NCBI RefSeq assembly: GCF_014198605.1
Contig: NZ_JACIHU010000004.1
Reading direction: 5' to 3' (one strand)
DNA: 64,000 bases
Origin: Rhizobium etli_C
GTDB taxonomy: Bacteria; Pseudomonadota; Alphaproteobacteria; Rhizobiales; Rhizobiaceae
The notes under the pieces are model-generated. The model was not told the DNA's origin, searched no databases, and saw nothing but the letters and a program-made list of their open reading frames with translations. A program made the position numbers and the translations under genes. Positions 8,576-17,605 of this stretch are shown here, in pieces (within the stretch, counting starts at the first letter, position 1; the number at the start of each line of letters is the position of its first letter).

Positions 8576-9461
8576 AGGACCACCTGAATTTTTCGCCGTC
8601 GCGGGTGACATAACCAGCAGACGAACCGGGGAAATGCGTGGAGAAGTACATGGCGCGATTATCAGCTGCGAGTTCGAGGACGCGCTGTCTGGACTGGGCA
8701 GCCTGATCCAGGAATTCGCAGAAGACCGTGTTGAGGTCGGGCCGTTCCACCTGGATCGGATGGTGCATGACATCGCCGGCGAAGATTGCCGCTTCATTGT
8801 CCGCCTCCAGCATAACGGACATATGGCCGATGCTGTGCCCAGGCGTCGGCAAGAAGATGAATCGATCGAGGAAAGGACCGCCTGCGCTGTCGATGAAATC
8901 GGCAAGCCCCGCCTCGATCACCGGCCTTACGCTGTCTTCATAGACGCCGAGGCTGGGAATGTTGACGTCGTTGTGACTCGCCGTCGACACGTAATATTCC
9001 TGCTCGGCGCGTGGGAAGACGTAGCGGGCGTTTTTGAAAGTCGGGATCCATCGTCCGTCCTGAAGCACGGTATTCCAGCCGGAATGATCGACGTGGAGAT
9101 GGGTATTGATGACGAAGTCGACATCTTCTGGCTCGACACCCGCCTGACGCAGCCTATCGAGAAACGGAATGGTCTGACGATGGAAGCCGGAATTGCGCGG
9201 TCTCTCCTTGTCGTTCCCCGAGCCCGTGTCGATGAGGATGACGTGGTCGGGCGTGATGACAAGCCAGCTATGAATGCTCACTACAAGGGCATCGCGGCCC
9301 TCTTCCATATCGACGGCGGAAAGCCGCGGCTCGACCGCCTTGATCTCCTCAGATCCGGCAGTCGGGTAGAGGAATGAGGGCGGAACGTCGTGAAGGTACT
9401 GCTCCTGCACCTTTCTCACTGTCACGCCGGCAATACGATATTCCTTTCCAAGATCGCTCAT
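8568..9461 (-). CDS. MBL-fold metallo-hydrolase (lactonase-like)
   Basis: A 297-residue metallo-beta-lactamase-fold protein. The metal-binding motif THLHVDHSGW near residue 115 and the later ligands in PTPGHSIGHMS near 205, AGDVMHHP near 225 and STHFPG near 275 are intact. Its architecture resembles the large group that includes N-acyl homoserine lactonases. It is the first gene of a two-gene operon with an alpha/beta hydrolase and diverges from a LysR regulator, which suggests an inducible catabolic or quorum-quenching pair; this is inference from context. Confidence 0.9.
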   Translation of the reverse strand: MSDLGKEYRIAGVTVRKVQEQYLHDVPPSFLYPTAGSEEIKAVEPRLSAVDMEEGRDALVVSIHSWLVITPDHVILIDTGSGNDKERPRNSGFHRQTIPFLDRLRQAGVEPEDVDFVINTHLHVDHSGWNTVLQDGRWIPTFKNARYVFPRAEQEYYVSTASHNDVNIPSLGVYEDSVRPVIEAGLADFIDSAGGPFLDRFIFLPTPGHSIGHMSVMLEADNEAAIFAGDVMHHPIQVERPDLNTVFCEFLDQAAQSRQRVLELAADNRAMYFSTHFPGSSAGYVTRDGEKFRWSYV

Positions 9462-9491
9462 GGAATTCCTTTCGAGTTGAACTGGAACCGG

Positions 9492-9503
9492 GACAGCGCT
9501 GTC
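9492..9503. promoter_or_regulatory. Palindrome in the MBL/LysR divergent promoter region
   Basis: GACAGCGCTGTC is a perfect 12-base palindrome in the 87-base gap between the divergent MBL and LysR genes, about where a LysR operator would control both. The role is inferred from position only. Confidence 0.35.
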
Positions 9504-9548
9504 TGATGGCTATGGACAGTAAGAAGGATTCATGCAACGATCAAATCG

Positions 9549-10484
9549 ATGAATGACATTGTCTCCATTGATCATTTCAATTTGTGGTCTTTCGACCTCA
9601 ATCTGCTGGTCGCGTTCGATGCGCTCATGAAGGAGCGGAGCGTGACGAAAGCTGCTGTTCGCCTGAAAATCCAGCAGCCCGCTATGAGCCACAATCTCGG
9701 CACTCTCCGGACATTGCTGCAAGATGAGCTGTTTGTGCGTGTCGGCCAGGTCATGCAGCCGACCCATCGGGCGCTGCGCTTCGCCGAAGCCGTGGAGCAG
9801 ATACTCAGTCGCACGCAGCTGGCGATCGTAACGCCGGCAGTCTTCGAGCCCGATCAGGCCGAGCAGATATTCCGCATCGGCTTTTCCAGCGAGCTTGAGG
9901 TGCTGCTCGTGCCGCGTCTCGCCGCTATGTTGAATGAGATGGCCCCCGGTATCAGAGTGCTTGCGCGAGCGGTCAACCCCGAGCTGGTCCATAAGCTTTT
10001 GGACGACAATGTCATCGACCTTGGCGTCGGCTGCTACGATGACGGCAACAACAGACACCGGCGGAGCCTGCTGTTCGAGCAATCGCTGATGTGTTGCTAC
10101 AATCCGAAGCTTCTTGATCTTCCCGAAACTTTGGACCGCGACAGCTATCTCGGCCTGAAGCATGCCCTGGTTTCCCAGAAGGATGCCATCGAAGGCTGCA
10201 TTGATGATGCGTTGAAGCGGATCAACGTGCGGCTCGAGGTGTCTGTGGCAGCGCCGGAATTCCTCACAGTGCTGACCGCCGTCCTCGAAGCGCCCCTGAT
10301 CGCGACCCTGCCGACCAGGATCGTGAAGCGGTATGCCGGCCTTTTCGGCTTGGCGACCGCCGAGGTTCCCCTTGATTTAACGGTGAGCCCGATATCGATG
10401 GTCTGGTCGGCGGCAAGTGACAATGATCCCGCCAATCAATGGATGCGATCTCAGGTGACCCGGCTTGTTTCGGCCTACAGCTGA
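9549..10484 (+). CDS. LysR-family transcriptional regulator (NodD/LinR-like fold)
   Basis: A 311-residue LysR protein. The N-terminal winged helix spans about residues 14-75 (DLNLLVAFDALMKERSVTKA, then QQPAMSHNLGTLR), followed by a substrate-binding domain with RIGFSSELEVLLVPRL. The NLL-FDALM type of helix resembles the NodD/LinR/NahR subgroup, which respond to aromatic or related small molecules. It is divergent from the MBL/hydrolase pair, its likely target. Not one of the classical nod regulators: there is no nod gene nearby. Confidence 0.9.
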   Translation: MNDIVSIDHFNLWSFDLNLLVAFDALMKERSVTKAAVRLKIQQPAMSHNLGTLRTLLQDELFVRVGQVMQPTHRALRFAEAVEQILSRTQLAIVTPAVFEPDQAEQIFRIGFSSELEVLLVPRLAAMLNEMAPGIRVLARAVNPELVHKLLDDNVIDLGVGCYDDGNNRHRRSLLFEQSLMCCYNPKLLDLPETLDRDSYLGLKHALVSQKDAIEGCIDDALKRINVRLEVSVAAPEFLTVLTAVLEAPLIATLPTRIVKRYAGLFGLATAEVPLDLTVSPISMVWSAASDNDPANQWMRSQVTRLVSAYS

Positions 10485-10527
10485 ATGTGCCGGCCACAAG
10501 GCTGGGCAATCCGGGGCTCTCGCACAC

Positions 10528-11151
10528 CTACATCTTCGAGATCACCGCGTCCTCGCCGTCGCGGTCGGCGGCGAGCTGGGCTGCCTGGGCCATGATCGCC
10601 GGAATGATGCCGGAAACGTCATCGACGATGAGCGGCTGCACCCGGTGGGCGGTGTGCAGGAAACCTTCGTCGGTCATATGGCGCAGCAGTTCCATCATCG
10701 GATCCCAGAAACCGTTGATGTTGGCAAAGACCATCGGCTTCTCGTGACGACCGAGCTGCGCCCAGGTCATGATCTCGACGATCTCCTCCAGCGTGCCGAT
10801 GCCTCCGGGCAGCGCGACGAAGGCATCGGAGCGCTCGAACATCGTATGTTTGCGCGCATGCATGTCAGGGGTTACAATGAGTTCGTTGAGCTGACCGAGC
10901 GAATGGCGAGTCGCTTCCATATCGATCAGGAACTCCGGGATGATGCCCGTGACCTGACCGCCGCCTGAAAGCACCCCGCTTGCAACCGCGCCCATGATGC
11001 CTTTGGTACCCCCGCCATAGACGAGGCGCAGGCCGTATTCGGCGATCTCTCTTCCGAGAGCGCGCCCGGCCGCCATGTGGGAAGGATCGCGTCCGGGCCT
11101 TGAGCCGCAGTAAACGCAGATGGATCGAATCGATACAGATTGTTCGGTCAT
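10528..11151 (-). CDS. LOG-family protein (TIGR00730; cytokinin riboside 5'-phosphate phosphoribohydrolase type)
   Basis: A 207-residue Rossmann-fold protein with ICVYCGSRPG near the N-terminus, LVYGGGTKGIMGAVA near residue 45 and the diagnostic PGGIGTLEE motif near 115. LOG proteins release free cytokinin bases or act as general nucleotide 5'-phosphate ribohydrolases. In plant-associated bacteria cytokinin release is attractive but cannot be concluded from sequence alone. Convergent with the LysR gene and divergent from the LysM gene. Confidence 0.9.
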   Translation of the reverse strand: MTEQSVSIRSICVYCGSRPGRDPSHMAAGRALGREIAEYGLRLVYGGGTKGIMGAVASGVLSGGGQVTGIIPEFLIDMEATRHSLGQLNELIVTPDMHARKHTMFERSDAFVALPGGIGTLEEIVEIMTWAQLGRHEKPMVFANINGFWDPMMELLRHMTDEGFLHTAHRVQPLIVDDVSGIIPAIMAQAAQLAADRDGEDAVISKM

Positions 11152-11180
11152 GGAGGCGAAACAACTATTTCATTTCAATG

Positions 11181-11199
11181 CAGTCAAGAAAATTGACTG
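11181..11199. promoter_or_regulatory. Inverted repeat between the LOG and LysM genes
   Basis: CAGTCAA and TTGACTG flank five bases (GAAAA) in the divergent promoter region, a plausible dimeric-regulator site or short hairpin. No regulator can be named. Confidence 0.3.
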
Positions 11200-11306
11200 A
11201 AAAGCAGCGTGCCTAGCTTGTCTAATTGCTTTGAATGCTTGTGAAAAGCAACGGGAATCGCTAGCAATTTTCGGTACTACGGCAAATTGCCGCCTTGGGA
11301 GACATA

Positions 11307-13334
11307 ATGATGAAGAACCGTGCCGGCTTGCTGGCCCTTGCAGTGCTCGTATCCGCAATCTTACTGATGGTGCTCTTTGTCATGCCGCGCATCGGCGGCG
11401 ATGCAACCAAGGTCGGCGACGCCATCAACCAGGCGAGCACGGAGCTCAAGAACACGGTTAACGAAGCGGCAAAGACATCGCGCTCCCCTGCTGCGGTAGC
11501 TGATCAGCTGGGTCGTCTTTCGGCCGATGCCGGCGTGGCGCTCGGCGAGCTCAAGGCGCTGTTTGCCGACGGCAAAGGCCCGGCCATCGATATCTTCACC
11601 GCCGCCAAGACCAAGACGATCAATGCGCTCACCGCACTTGCCGGCTTCACCATTCCCGAGGGCGTCGATCCCGCAACGCAAGCCGTTGCCACGAAGGCCA
11701 AGGAAGGTGGCGCCAAGGCGCTCGCCATCGTGCAGTCGCTGCCTGAAAACATCACCGATGCGCTTGCCGCAATCGCCAGGGCCGAGGCTGCGCTGACCGG
11801 CGCGCCCGAGGCCGCCCCTGCGGCGGCGGCGAATGCCGGCCCGAAACTTCCCGCCTTCGACGTCCTGCGCGTCGAGCCTGACGGTTCGACCGTCATCGCC
11901 GGTTCCGCCGAGCCGAACGGCAAGCTCGAAGTGCTCGACGGCGAAAAAGTGGTGACGACGGCCGATGTCGGTCCGAGCGGCGACTTCGCCGCCGTCCTCG
12001 ACAATCCGCTTCCGGCCGGCGACCACCAGCTCGTGCTGAAGGTGACGGGCAAGGATGGCAAGACCACGCTTTCCGAAGAGGTCGCGACGGTTTCCGTGCC
12101 GAAGGACGGCAATGGCGCCAATCTGCTCGCCATGGTCTCCAAGCCCGGCACCGCAAGCCGCATCATCACGGCGCCGACGGGCGGAACCGAAGTCGCCGAC
12201 GCCTCCAATCCGGCGGTGCCGCCAGCGGACAAGCCGGCAACCGGCGAGACCGCGGCAGCTGCACCGAGCGGTGAGCTGGCGCTGCAGACGCCTGGCCTGC
12301 CCAATGCCGCCGCCGGCGGCATGGCAGCAGCCCCGGCCGTTCCCGGCGCGGCCGAAACCGACAAGGCCACCGCGCCTGACGTGATGGTCAACGCCGTCGA
12401 GATCGAGGGCAACAAGATCTTCATCGCCGGCACGGCGCGCGCCAACGCCAAGGTCCTCGGTTATGCCGACGACAACCTCGTCGGCCAGGACACAGCCGGT
12501 GCCGACGGACATTTCATTATCGACGGCGTGATGGCGCTCTCGGTCGGCGACCACAAGATTCGCGTCGATGTCGTCGATCCCGCGGGCAAGGTGATCGTGC
12601 GCGCGGCAGTGAATTTCAATCGCCCGGCAGGCGATCAGGTGAGGGTTGCCGCTCAATCCGGTCCCGTCGACGTGAACGGGGCTTCGTCGATGGTACCGCT
12701 CGACGAAGGTGAGCTCGGCAAGCGCAAGGCCGAGGCCGGCAAAGCCTTCGGCCTGCTGAAGGGACTGTTTGCCGATGGCAAGCTGCCGGGCGCCGAACAG
12801 CTTGCGGCGGCGCGCTCGGCGACGGAATTCGCGCTGCGCTCGCTCGCCGACTTCCGCCCGGCCGCCGACGCATCCGACCCCTTGAAGCAAGCCTCCGGCG
12901 CTGCCTCGCAGACCGCTTCCAACGCGTTGAAAATCCTGCAGGGGCTGCCGCAGGACGCGAAGTCGGTCGGCGCCACGCTCGACCGGCTCGGCGCGCTGAT
13001 TGCCGAATTCACCGCAGCACCCGCGCCGGCCACACCCGCATCCGCGGCACCGGCTGCCAACGAGGCTGCCGGCAACCAGCCGAAGACGATCGAACAGGCG
13101 CCGCTGACGGCCGACAACGCAGCGGTCATCATTCGCCGCGGCGACACGCTGTGGCAGATCTCGCGCCGGACCTATGGCCTTGGCGTGCGCTACACGACGA
13201 TCTACATCGCCAACGAGGACAAGATCATCGATCCCGACCGCATCCGCCCCGGCCAGATCTTCGGCCTGCCGAAAGATGCCTTGCCGAATGCCGAGGAACT
13301 GCACCGCAAACGTCTTTCCGACCGGCATCTCTAA
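11307..13334 (+). CDS. Membrane-anchored LysM protein with duplicated helical and Ig-like modules
   Basis: About 675 residues. One N-terminal membrane helix (residues 5-28) is followed by a helical module (about 72-155), an Ig-like beta domain (185-265), an Ala/Pro-rich linker, a second Ig-like domain (360-440), a second copy of the helical module (474-575), another Ala/Pro linker and a C-terminal LysM domain (607-655, VIIRRGDTLWQISRR). The helical copies share LFADGK and the KAL-IVQSLP / NALKILQGLP pattern. LysM implies peptidoglycan binding in the periplasm. ATG at 11307 (or 11310) follows GGGAGA. Function is otherwise unknown; a cell-envelope scaffold is inference. Confidence 0.85.
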   Translation: MMKNRAGLLALAVLVSAILLMVLFVMPRIGGDATKVGDAINQASTELKNTVNEAAKTSRSPAAVADQLGRLSADAGVALGELKALFADGKGPAIDIFTAAKTKTINALTALAGFTIPEGVDPATQAVATKAKEGGAKALAIVQSLPENITDALAAIARAEAALTGAPEAAPAAAANAGPKLPAFDVLRVEPDGSTVIAGSAEPNGKLEVLDGEKVVTTADVGPSGDFAAVLDNPLPAGDHQLVLKVTGKDGKTTLSEEVATVSVPKDGNGANLLAMVSKPGTASRIITAPTGGTEVADASNPAVPPADKPATGETAAAAPSGELALQTPGLPNAAAGGMAAAPAVPGAAETDKATAPDVMVNAVEIEGNKIFIAGTARANAKVLGYADDNLVGQDTAGADGHFIIDGVMALSVGDHKIRVDVVDPAGKVIVRAAVNFNRPAGDQVRVAAQSGPVDVNGASSMVPLDEGELGKRKAEAGKAFGLLKGLFADGKLPGAEQLAAARSATEFALRSLADFRPAADASDPLKQASGAASQTASNALKILQGLPQDAKSVGATLDRLGALIAEFTAAPAPATPASAAPAANEAAGNQPKTIEQAPLTADNAAVIIRRGDTLWQISRRTYGLGVRYTTIYIANEDKIIDPDRIRPGQIFGLPKDALPNAEELHRKRLSDRHL

Positions 13335-13357
13335 ACATAGCAGAACACCATGATCGA

Positions 13358-13389
13358 GCCGGGCGGGATAACCGCCCGGCCCGGCTTTT
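13358..13389 (+). terminator. Rho-independent terminator after the LysM gene
   Basis: GCCGGGCGG (13358-13366) pairs with CCGCCCGGC (13372-13380) around GATAA, followed by CCGG and a TTTT run, 23 bases past the LysM gene stop. Confidence 0.7.
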
Positions 13390-13531
13390 CCTGAACCCTG
13401 CATTTGTTGTATTCATCCGCCCGGCACCCTATCTGGCGGTGACAGGGAAACGCTTTCGAGCACGTCCCGCTCGCGCTTTGCCAGCATCGATACAGGCGAC
13501 CACGGCAATCCCGACCGGGCTGGAGACACGC

Positions 13532-15409
13532 ATGGCAAACGGCAAAACTGTCTCGGAATCCCACCTGCTCAGCACGCTTCTCAACCTCTGGCCCTATATG
13601 TGGCCGGCCGGCCGGCCCGACCTGAAGATGCGCGTCGTCTGGGCCTCGGTTTATCTGCTGATCTCCAAGTTCGTCCTGCTGCTCGTCCCCTATTTCTTCA
13701 AATGGTCGACTGACGCGCTGAACGGCAGGATGGATCTGGCCGGCACCGTGCCGCCGCTGCTTGCCGGCGCGATCGCGCTTGTCATCGCCTATAACGTCAC
13801 CCGGCTGATCCAGCTTGGCCTCAACCAGCTGCGCGACGCGCTGTTTGCCAGCGTCGGGCAACATGCGGTGCGCCAGCTCGCCTACCGGACCTTCGTGCAC
13901 ATGCACGAGCTGTCGCTGCGCTTCCATCTGGAGCGCAAGACCGGTGGTCTCTCGCGCATCATCGAGCGCGGCACCAAGGGCATCGAGACGATCGTGCGCT
14001 TCACGATCCTCAATTCGGTCCCGACCGTCATCGAATTCCTGCTGACGGCCGCGATCTTCTGGTGGGGTTACGGATTTTCCTATCTCGCCGTCACCGCCTT
14101 TACGGTCTGGGCCTATATCTGGTTCACGATCCGTGCATCCGACTGGCGCATCGCCATCCGCCGGTCGATGAACGACAGCGACACCGACGCCAACACCAAG
14201 GCGATCGACTCTCTCCTCAACTTCGAGACCGTCAAATATTTCGGCAACGAGGAAATGGAAGCCAAGCGTTTCGACAAGTCGATGGAGCGCTATGAGAAGG
14301 CCGCGACCGATGTCTGGACCTCGCTCGGCTGGCTGAACTTCGGCCAAGGCGTCATTTTCGGCATCGGCACGACGATCATGCTGGTGCTGTCGGCGCTGGC
14401 CGTCCAGCGCGGCGAGCAGACGGTCGGCGATTTCGTCTTCGTCAATTCGATGCTGCTGCAGCTTTCCGCGCCGCTCAATTTCATCGGCTTCGTCTACCGC
14501 GAAATCCGCCAGGGGTTGACGGATATCGAGCAGATGTTCGATCTCCTGGAGGTGAAGGCCGAGGTCAACGACGCGCCCGATGCGACAGAACTTAGGATCG
14601 GCCAGGGCGCGATCTCCTTCAAGGACGTGCACTTCGCCTACGACCCGGCCCGTCCGATCCTCAAAGGGATTTCCTTCGACGTGCCGGCCGGCAAGACGGT
14701 CGCCGTCGTCGGTCCGTCGGGTGCGGGTAAATCGACGCTGTCGCGGCTGCTCTATCGTTTCTACGATATCCAGAGCGGCACGATCACGGTCGACGGCCAG
14801 GATATCCGCACGGTGACGCAGAAGAGCCTGCGCTCGGTGATCGGCATGGTGCCGCAGGATACCGTGCTCTTCAACGACACCGTTGCCTACAACATCCGCT
14901 ACGGCCGTACGTCGGCCAGTGACAGCGAGGTCTTTGCCGCCGCCGAGGTGGCGCAGATCGCGCATTTCATCGAAATGCTGCCAGAGGGTTTCGAAACCAA
15001 AGTCGGCGAGCGCGGACTCAAGCTTTCGGGCGGCGAGAAGCAGCGGGTGGCGATCGCCCGTACCATCCTCAAGGCGCCGCCGATTCTCATCCTCGACGAG
15101 GCGACCTCGGCGCTCGACACGACGACGGAGCGGGAAATCCAGACGGCGCTCGACGTGGTTTCGAAAAACCGGACGACGCTGGTCATCGCCCACCGGCTGT
15201 CCACCGTCATCAGCGCCGACGAGATCATCGTGTTGAAAAGCGGCGAGATCGCCGAGCGCGGAACGCATGCCGCATTGCTTGATAAAAACGGTCTCTATGC
15301 CTCGATGTGGAACCGCCAGCGCGAGGCCACACAGGCCGAGGAGCACCTGAAACAGGTGCGCGAAAGCGACGATATGGGCGTGATCGCGCGGCTTACGCCG
15401 GCGAACTGA
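13532..15409 (+). CDS. ATM1-type ABC exporter (fused permease-ATPase)
   Basis: A 625-residue half-transporter that works as a homodimer in the inner membrane. The N-terminal half has six hydrophobic helices; the ATPase carries Walker A GPSGAGKST near residue 393, signature LSGGEKQR near 498 and Walker B ILILDEATSALD near 517. The TMD segment FHLERKTGGLSRIIERGTKGI and the NDSDTDANTKAIDSLLNFETVKYF stretch are typical of the Atm1/HMT1 group that exports glutathione-linked metal or sulfur compounds. ATG at 13532 follows a GGAG site; the open frame further upstream overlaps the LysM gene and is not used. Confidence 0.93.
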   Translation: MANGKTVSESHLLSTLLNLWPYMWPAGRPDLKMRVVWASVYLLISKFVLLLVPYFFKWSTDALNGRMDLAGTVPPLLAGAIALVIAYNVTRLIQLGLNQLRDALFASVGQHAVRQLAYRTFVHMHELSLRFHLERKTGGLSRIIERGTKGIETIVRFTILNSVPTVIEFLLTAAIFWWGYGFSYLAVTAFTVWAYIWFTIRASDWRIAIRRSMNDSDTDANTKAIDSLLNFETVKYFGNEEMEAKRFDKSMERYEKAATDVWTSLGWLNFGQGVIFGIGTTIMLVLSALAVQRGEQTVGDFVFVNSMLLQLSAPLNFIGFVYREIRQGLTDIEQMFDLLEVKAEVNDAPDATELRIGQGAISFKDVHFAYDPARPILKGISFDVPAGKTVAVVGPSGAGKSTLSRLLYRFYDIQSGTITVDGQDIRTVTQKSLRSVIGMVPQDTVLFNDTVAYNIRYGRTSASDSEVFAAAEVAQIAHFIEMLPEGFETKVGERGLKLSGGEKQRVAIARTILKAPPILILDEATSALDTTTEREIQTALDVVSKNRTTLVIAHRLSTVISADEIIVLKSGEIAERGTHAALLDKNGLYASMWNRQREATQAEEHLKQVRESDDMGVIARLTPAN

Positions 15410-15546
15410 TTGGGGAACCAGACGCCGGTACAGGCTTTTGTTGTTCAGAACCCCGGCAGTCAGACGGGGGTCGAGGCCGCAGCATTGCCCCGGAGGCGGT
15501 TTTTCGCTAACCAGCAAAAAACGACAACGCAAGGAGACCGGCAGCC

Positions 15547-16245
15547 ATGAGCCTGTTCAACACGGTTCGCAACACGATCGTCCCCGTGCACAAGGAGGGT
15601 TATCCCTTCGTAGCCGCCTTCTTCGTCGCCTCGCTGATCCTCGGATGGATCTTCAAGCCGCTCTTCTGGATCGGCATGATCTTCACGCTGTGGTGCGCTT
15701 ATTTCTTTCGCGATCCCGAGCGGGTGACCCCGCAGGACGACGATCTGGTGATTTCTCCCGCCGACGGCAGGGTCTCGGCGATCCAGATGGTGACCCCGCC
15801 GGCCGAACTCGACCTCGGCTCCGAGCCGATGCTGCGCATCTCGGTATTCATGAACGTCTTCAACTGCCATGTGAACCGGGCGCCGATGCGCGGGCGCATC
15901 GTCAGCATCAACTACCGCTCCGGCAGCTTCGTCAACGCCGAGCTCGACAAGGCCAGCGAGGACAATGAGCGCAACGGCCTGGTAATCGAAACCCGCCACG
16001 GCCAGATCGGCGTCGTCCAGATCGCCGGCCTCGTGGCGCGGCGCATCCTCTGCTGGGTAAACCCCAACGAGCCGGTGGATGCCGGCGAGCGCATCGGGCT
16101 GATCCGTTTCGGCTCCCGCCTCGACGTCTTCCTGCCCGCCGGTGCGGCGCCACGTGTCTCGCTCGGCCAGACGGCGATCGCCGGAGAAACCGTCATCGCC
16201 GAATTCGCCTCCGCCAAGGGTCCCGTCATCAGCCGCCGCAGCTAG
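15547..16245 (+). CDS. psd: Phosphatidylserine decarboxylase, proenzyme
   Basis: A 232-residue decarboxylase that converts phosphatidylserine to phosphatidylethanolamine at the inner membrane. It is of the short alphaproteobacterial/archaeal-type class. N-terminal hydrophobic segments are followed by SPADGRVSAIQ, FMNVFNCHVNRAP and the self-cleavage site G-S in RFGSRLDVF near residue 187, which gives the pyruvoyl group. ATG at 15547 follows AAGGAG. Nineteen bases separate it from pssA, the preceding enzyme of the pathway, so the two form an operon. Confidence 0.95.
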   Translation: MSLFNTVRNTIVPVHKEGYPFVAAFFVASLILGWIFKPLFWIGMIFTLWCAYFFRDPERVTPQDDDLVISPADGRVSAIQMVTPPAELDLGSEPMLRISVFMNVFNCHVNRAPMRGRIVSINYRSGSFVNAELDKASEDNERNGLVIETRHGQIGVVQIAGLVARRILCWVNPNEPVDAGERIGLIRFGSRLDVFLPAGAAPRVSLGQTAIAGETVIAEFASAKGPVISRRS

Positions 16246-16264
16246 GTTTAGATTGGAACGCGAT

Positions 16265-17110
16265 ATGGAAACGCCTTTTCCGCCTTTCGAGCCCAATGGT
16301 CCGGATGATTCCGCCCGCGGCCCGCGTCTGCGTGAGATCCCGCTCCGTCTCGTCTTTCCGAACCTGATTACCATTCTGGCGATCTGCGCCGGGCTGACCG
16401 GCATCCGGCTTGCTTTCGAGAATCGCTACGAGCTCGCCGTCGCCATGGTGCTCGTCGCCGCCTTCCTCGACGGCATCGACGGACGGGTGGCGCGGCTGAT
16501 GAAAGCGACCTCGAAGTTCGGGGTGCAGATGGATTCGCTTGCCGACATCGTCAATTTCGGCGTCGCACCCGCCCTCGTCGTCTACGTCTTCGCGCTCGAC
16601 CAGGCACGCTCGCTCGGCTGGATCGCGGCGCTGATCTATGCGATCGCCGCCGGACTGCGCCTTGCCCGTTTCAATGTTATGGCCGAACGCGAGAACAAGG
16701 CGAGCTGGCAGTCGGAATATTTCGTCGGCGTGCCGGCGCCGGCCGGCGCCATGCTGGTGCTGCTGCCGGTCTATCTCGGTTTCCTCGGGCTCGCGACCGA
16801 CCGCACCTTCGCCTATATCTCGTCGATCTACACCGTGTTCATCGCCTTCCTGCTAATCAGCCGGCTGCCGGTCTGGTCGGGCAAATCGGAGGGCAACCGG
16901 CTGCGGCGCGATCTCGTGCTGCCGATGATGCTCGGCGTCGTACTCTATGTGGCTCTGCTGATGAGCTACACCTGGGAGGTGATGGTGTTTACCGTTGCCG
17001 CCTACCTTGTATCGCTTCCCTTCGGCGCGCGGAAATGGCGGCGGAAATATGGGACGTTGACGATCGAGGAGCCCGGCGTCGGCGACGACGATATCGGCCG
17101 TCACATCTGA
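16265..17110 (+). CDS. pssA: CDP-diacylglycerol--serine O-phosphatidyltransferase
   Basis: A 281-residue integral membrane enzyme making phosphatidylserine from CDP-diacylglycerol and serine. The CDP-alcohol phosphotransferase signature is complete: DGIDGRVAR, then the glycine and the two aspartates in FGVQMDSLAD (about residues 68-95). About seven to eight hydrophobic segments follow. The start at 16265 is favoured over longer openings that overlap psd. It forms a pathway pair with psd upstream. Confidence 0.94.
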   Translation: METPFPPFEPNGPDDSARGPRLREIPLRLVFPNLITILAICAGLTGIRLAFENRYELAVAMVLVAAFLDGIDGRVARLMKATSKFGVQMDSLADIVNFGVAPALVVYVFALDQARSLGWIAALIYAIAAGLRLARFNVMAERENKASWQSEYFVGVPAPAGAMLVLLPVYLGFLGLATDRTFAYISSIYTVFIAFLLISRLPVWSGKSEGNRLRRDLVLPMMLGVVLYVALLMSYTWEVMVFTVAAYLVSLPFGARKWRRKYGTLTIEEPGVGDDDIGRHI

Positions 17111-17191
17111 CCTTCCAGCATTTCCTGGCCTCTCTTCCTGGAAATGCTTCTCCCCTGGTTCTCGCAGATTCCCGGAAAACGTGCGCTTCTT

Positions 17192-17240
17192 CCGGGAAAG
17201 CCATGAGCTTTCCCGGGGAAAACGGCTGCGCATTTTTTTT
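17192..17240 (+). terminator. Hairpin and T-run after pssA
   Basis: CCGGGAAAGC (17192-17201) and GCTTTCCCGG (17207-17216) form a perfect 10-bp stem with a 5-base loop. A run of eight T lies about 15 bases further on. It is a likely pssA terminator, though the spacing is longer than usual. The rest of 17111-17409 holds an AT-rich stretch that probably contains the promoter of the 48-residue gene. Confidence 0.45.
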
Positions 17241-17409
17241 GGAACCGCTTCCCTCAGTAAGTATTAACCAACGTAGGCTTCAGTTAAGCCTCGCGAATTA
17301 TGGTGGGCGTTCACAATTCCTGATAAGCGACGCCGCCGATTTGTCGCTATTTTTGGCGAAACTGCAAAAATAAAATATCCAGGGAAGAACCACGTAAAGG
17401 AGAGTATCC

Positions 17410-17556
17410 GTGACTTCGAAGAAGAGCAGTACCGGCGAACAGCAGACGGCCAAGCCGGACCTCGCCGCCAACTATCGCCCCGTCGGCCTGAAGGCCGTTG
17501 CCGCGGCATCGCTGATGGCAAAGAACAAGCCGGAGAGCGTCAAGAAATCCGCTTGA
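17410..17556 (+). CDS. 48-residue basic hypothetical protein
   Basis: GTG at 17410 is preceded by AAAGGAG at optimal spacing, and the frame runs to TGA at 17554-17556. The product is Lys/Ala-rich: MTSKKSSTGEQQ at the start, a central NYRPVGLKAVAAASLMAK segment and a Lys-rich tail. There is no signal peptide or cysteine. I do not recognise a family. The ribosome site, codon use like its neighbours and isolation in a 680-base gap argue that it is a real small gene. Confidence 0.65.
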   Translation: MTSKKSSTGEQQTAKPDLAANYRPVGLKAVAAASLMAKNKPESVKKSA

Positions 17557-17605
17557 AGCGCCGAGCTTCGAACTGCCGTCACCTACGCTCCACCTTCCAG
17601 TTTCC

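Noticed and set aside
9549..10484. LysR gene as a nodD
   Set aside because: Similar subgroup, but there is no nod box or nod gene nearby and the divergent partners are hydrolases.
11361..13403. 680-codon minus-strand frame opposite the LysM gene
   Set aside because: Shadow of the GC-rich LysM coding sequence, low-complexity Gly/Arg content, no family features.
13331..15532. Long minus-strand open frame (733 codons) opposite the ABC exporter
   Set aside because: It mirrors the strong-GC third-position pattern of the exporter and has no recognisable domain; Arg/Asp/His-rich composition typical of antisense frames.
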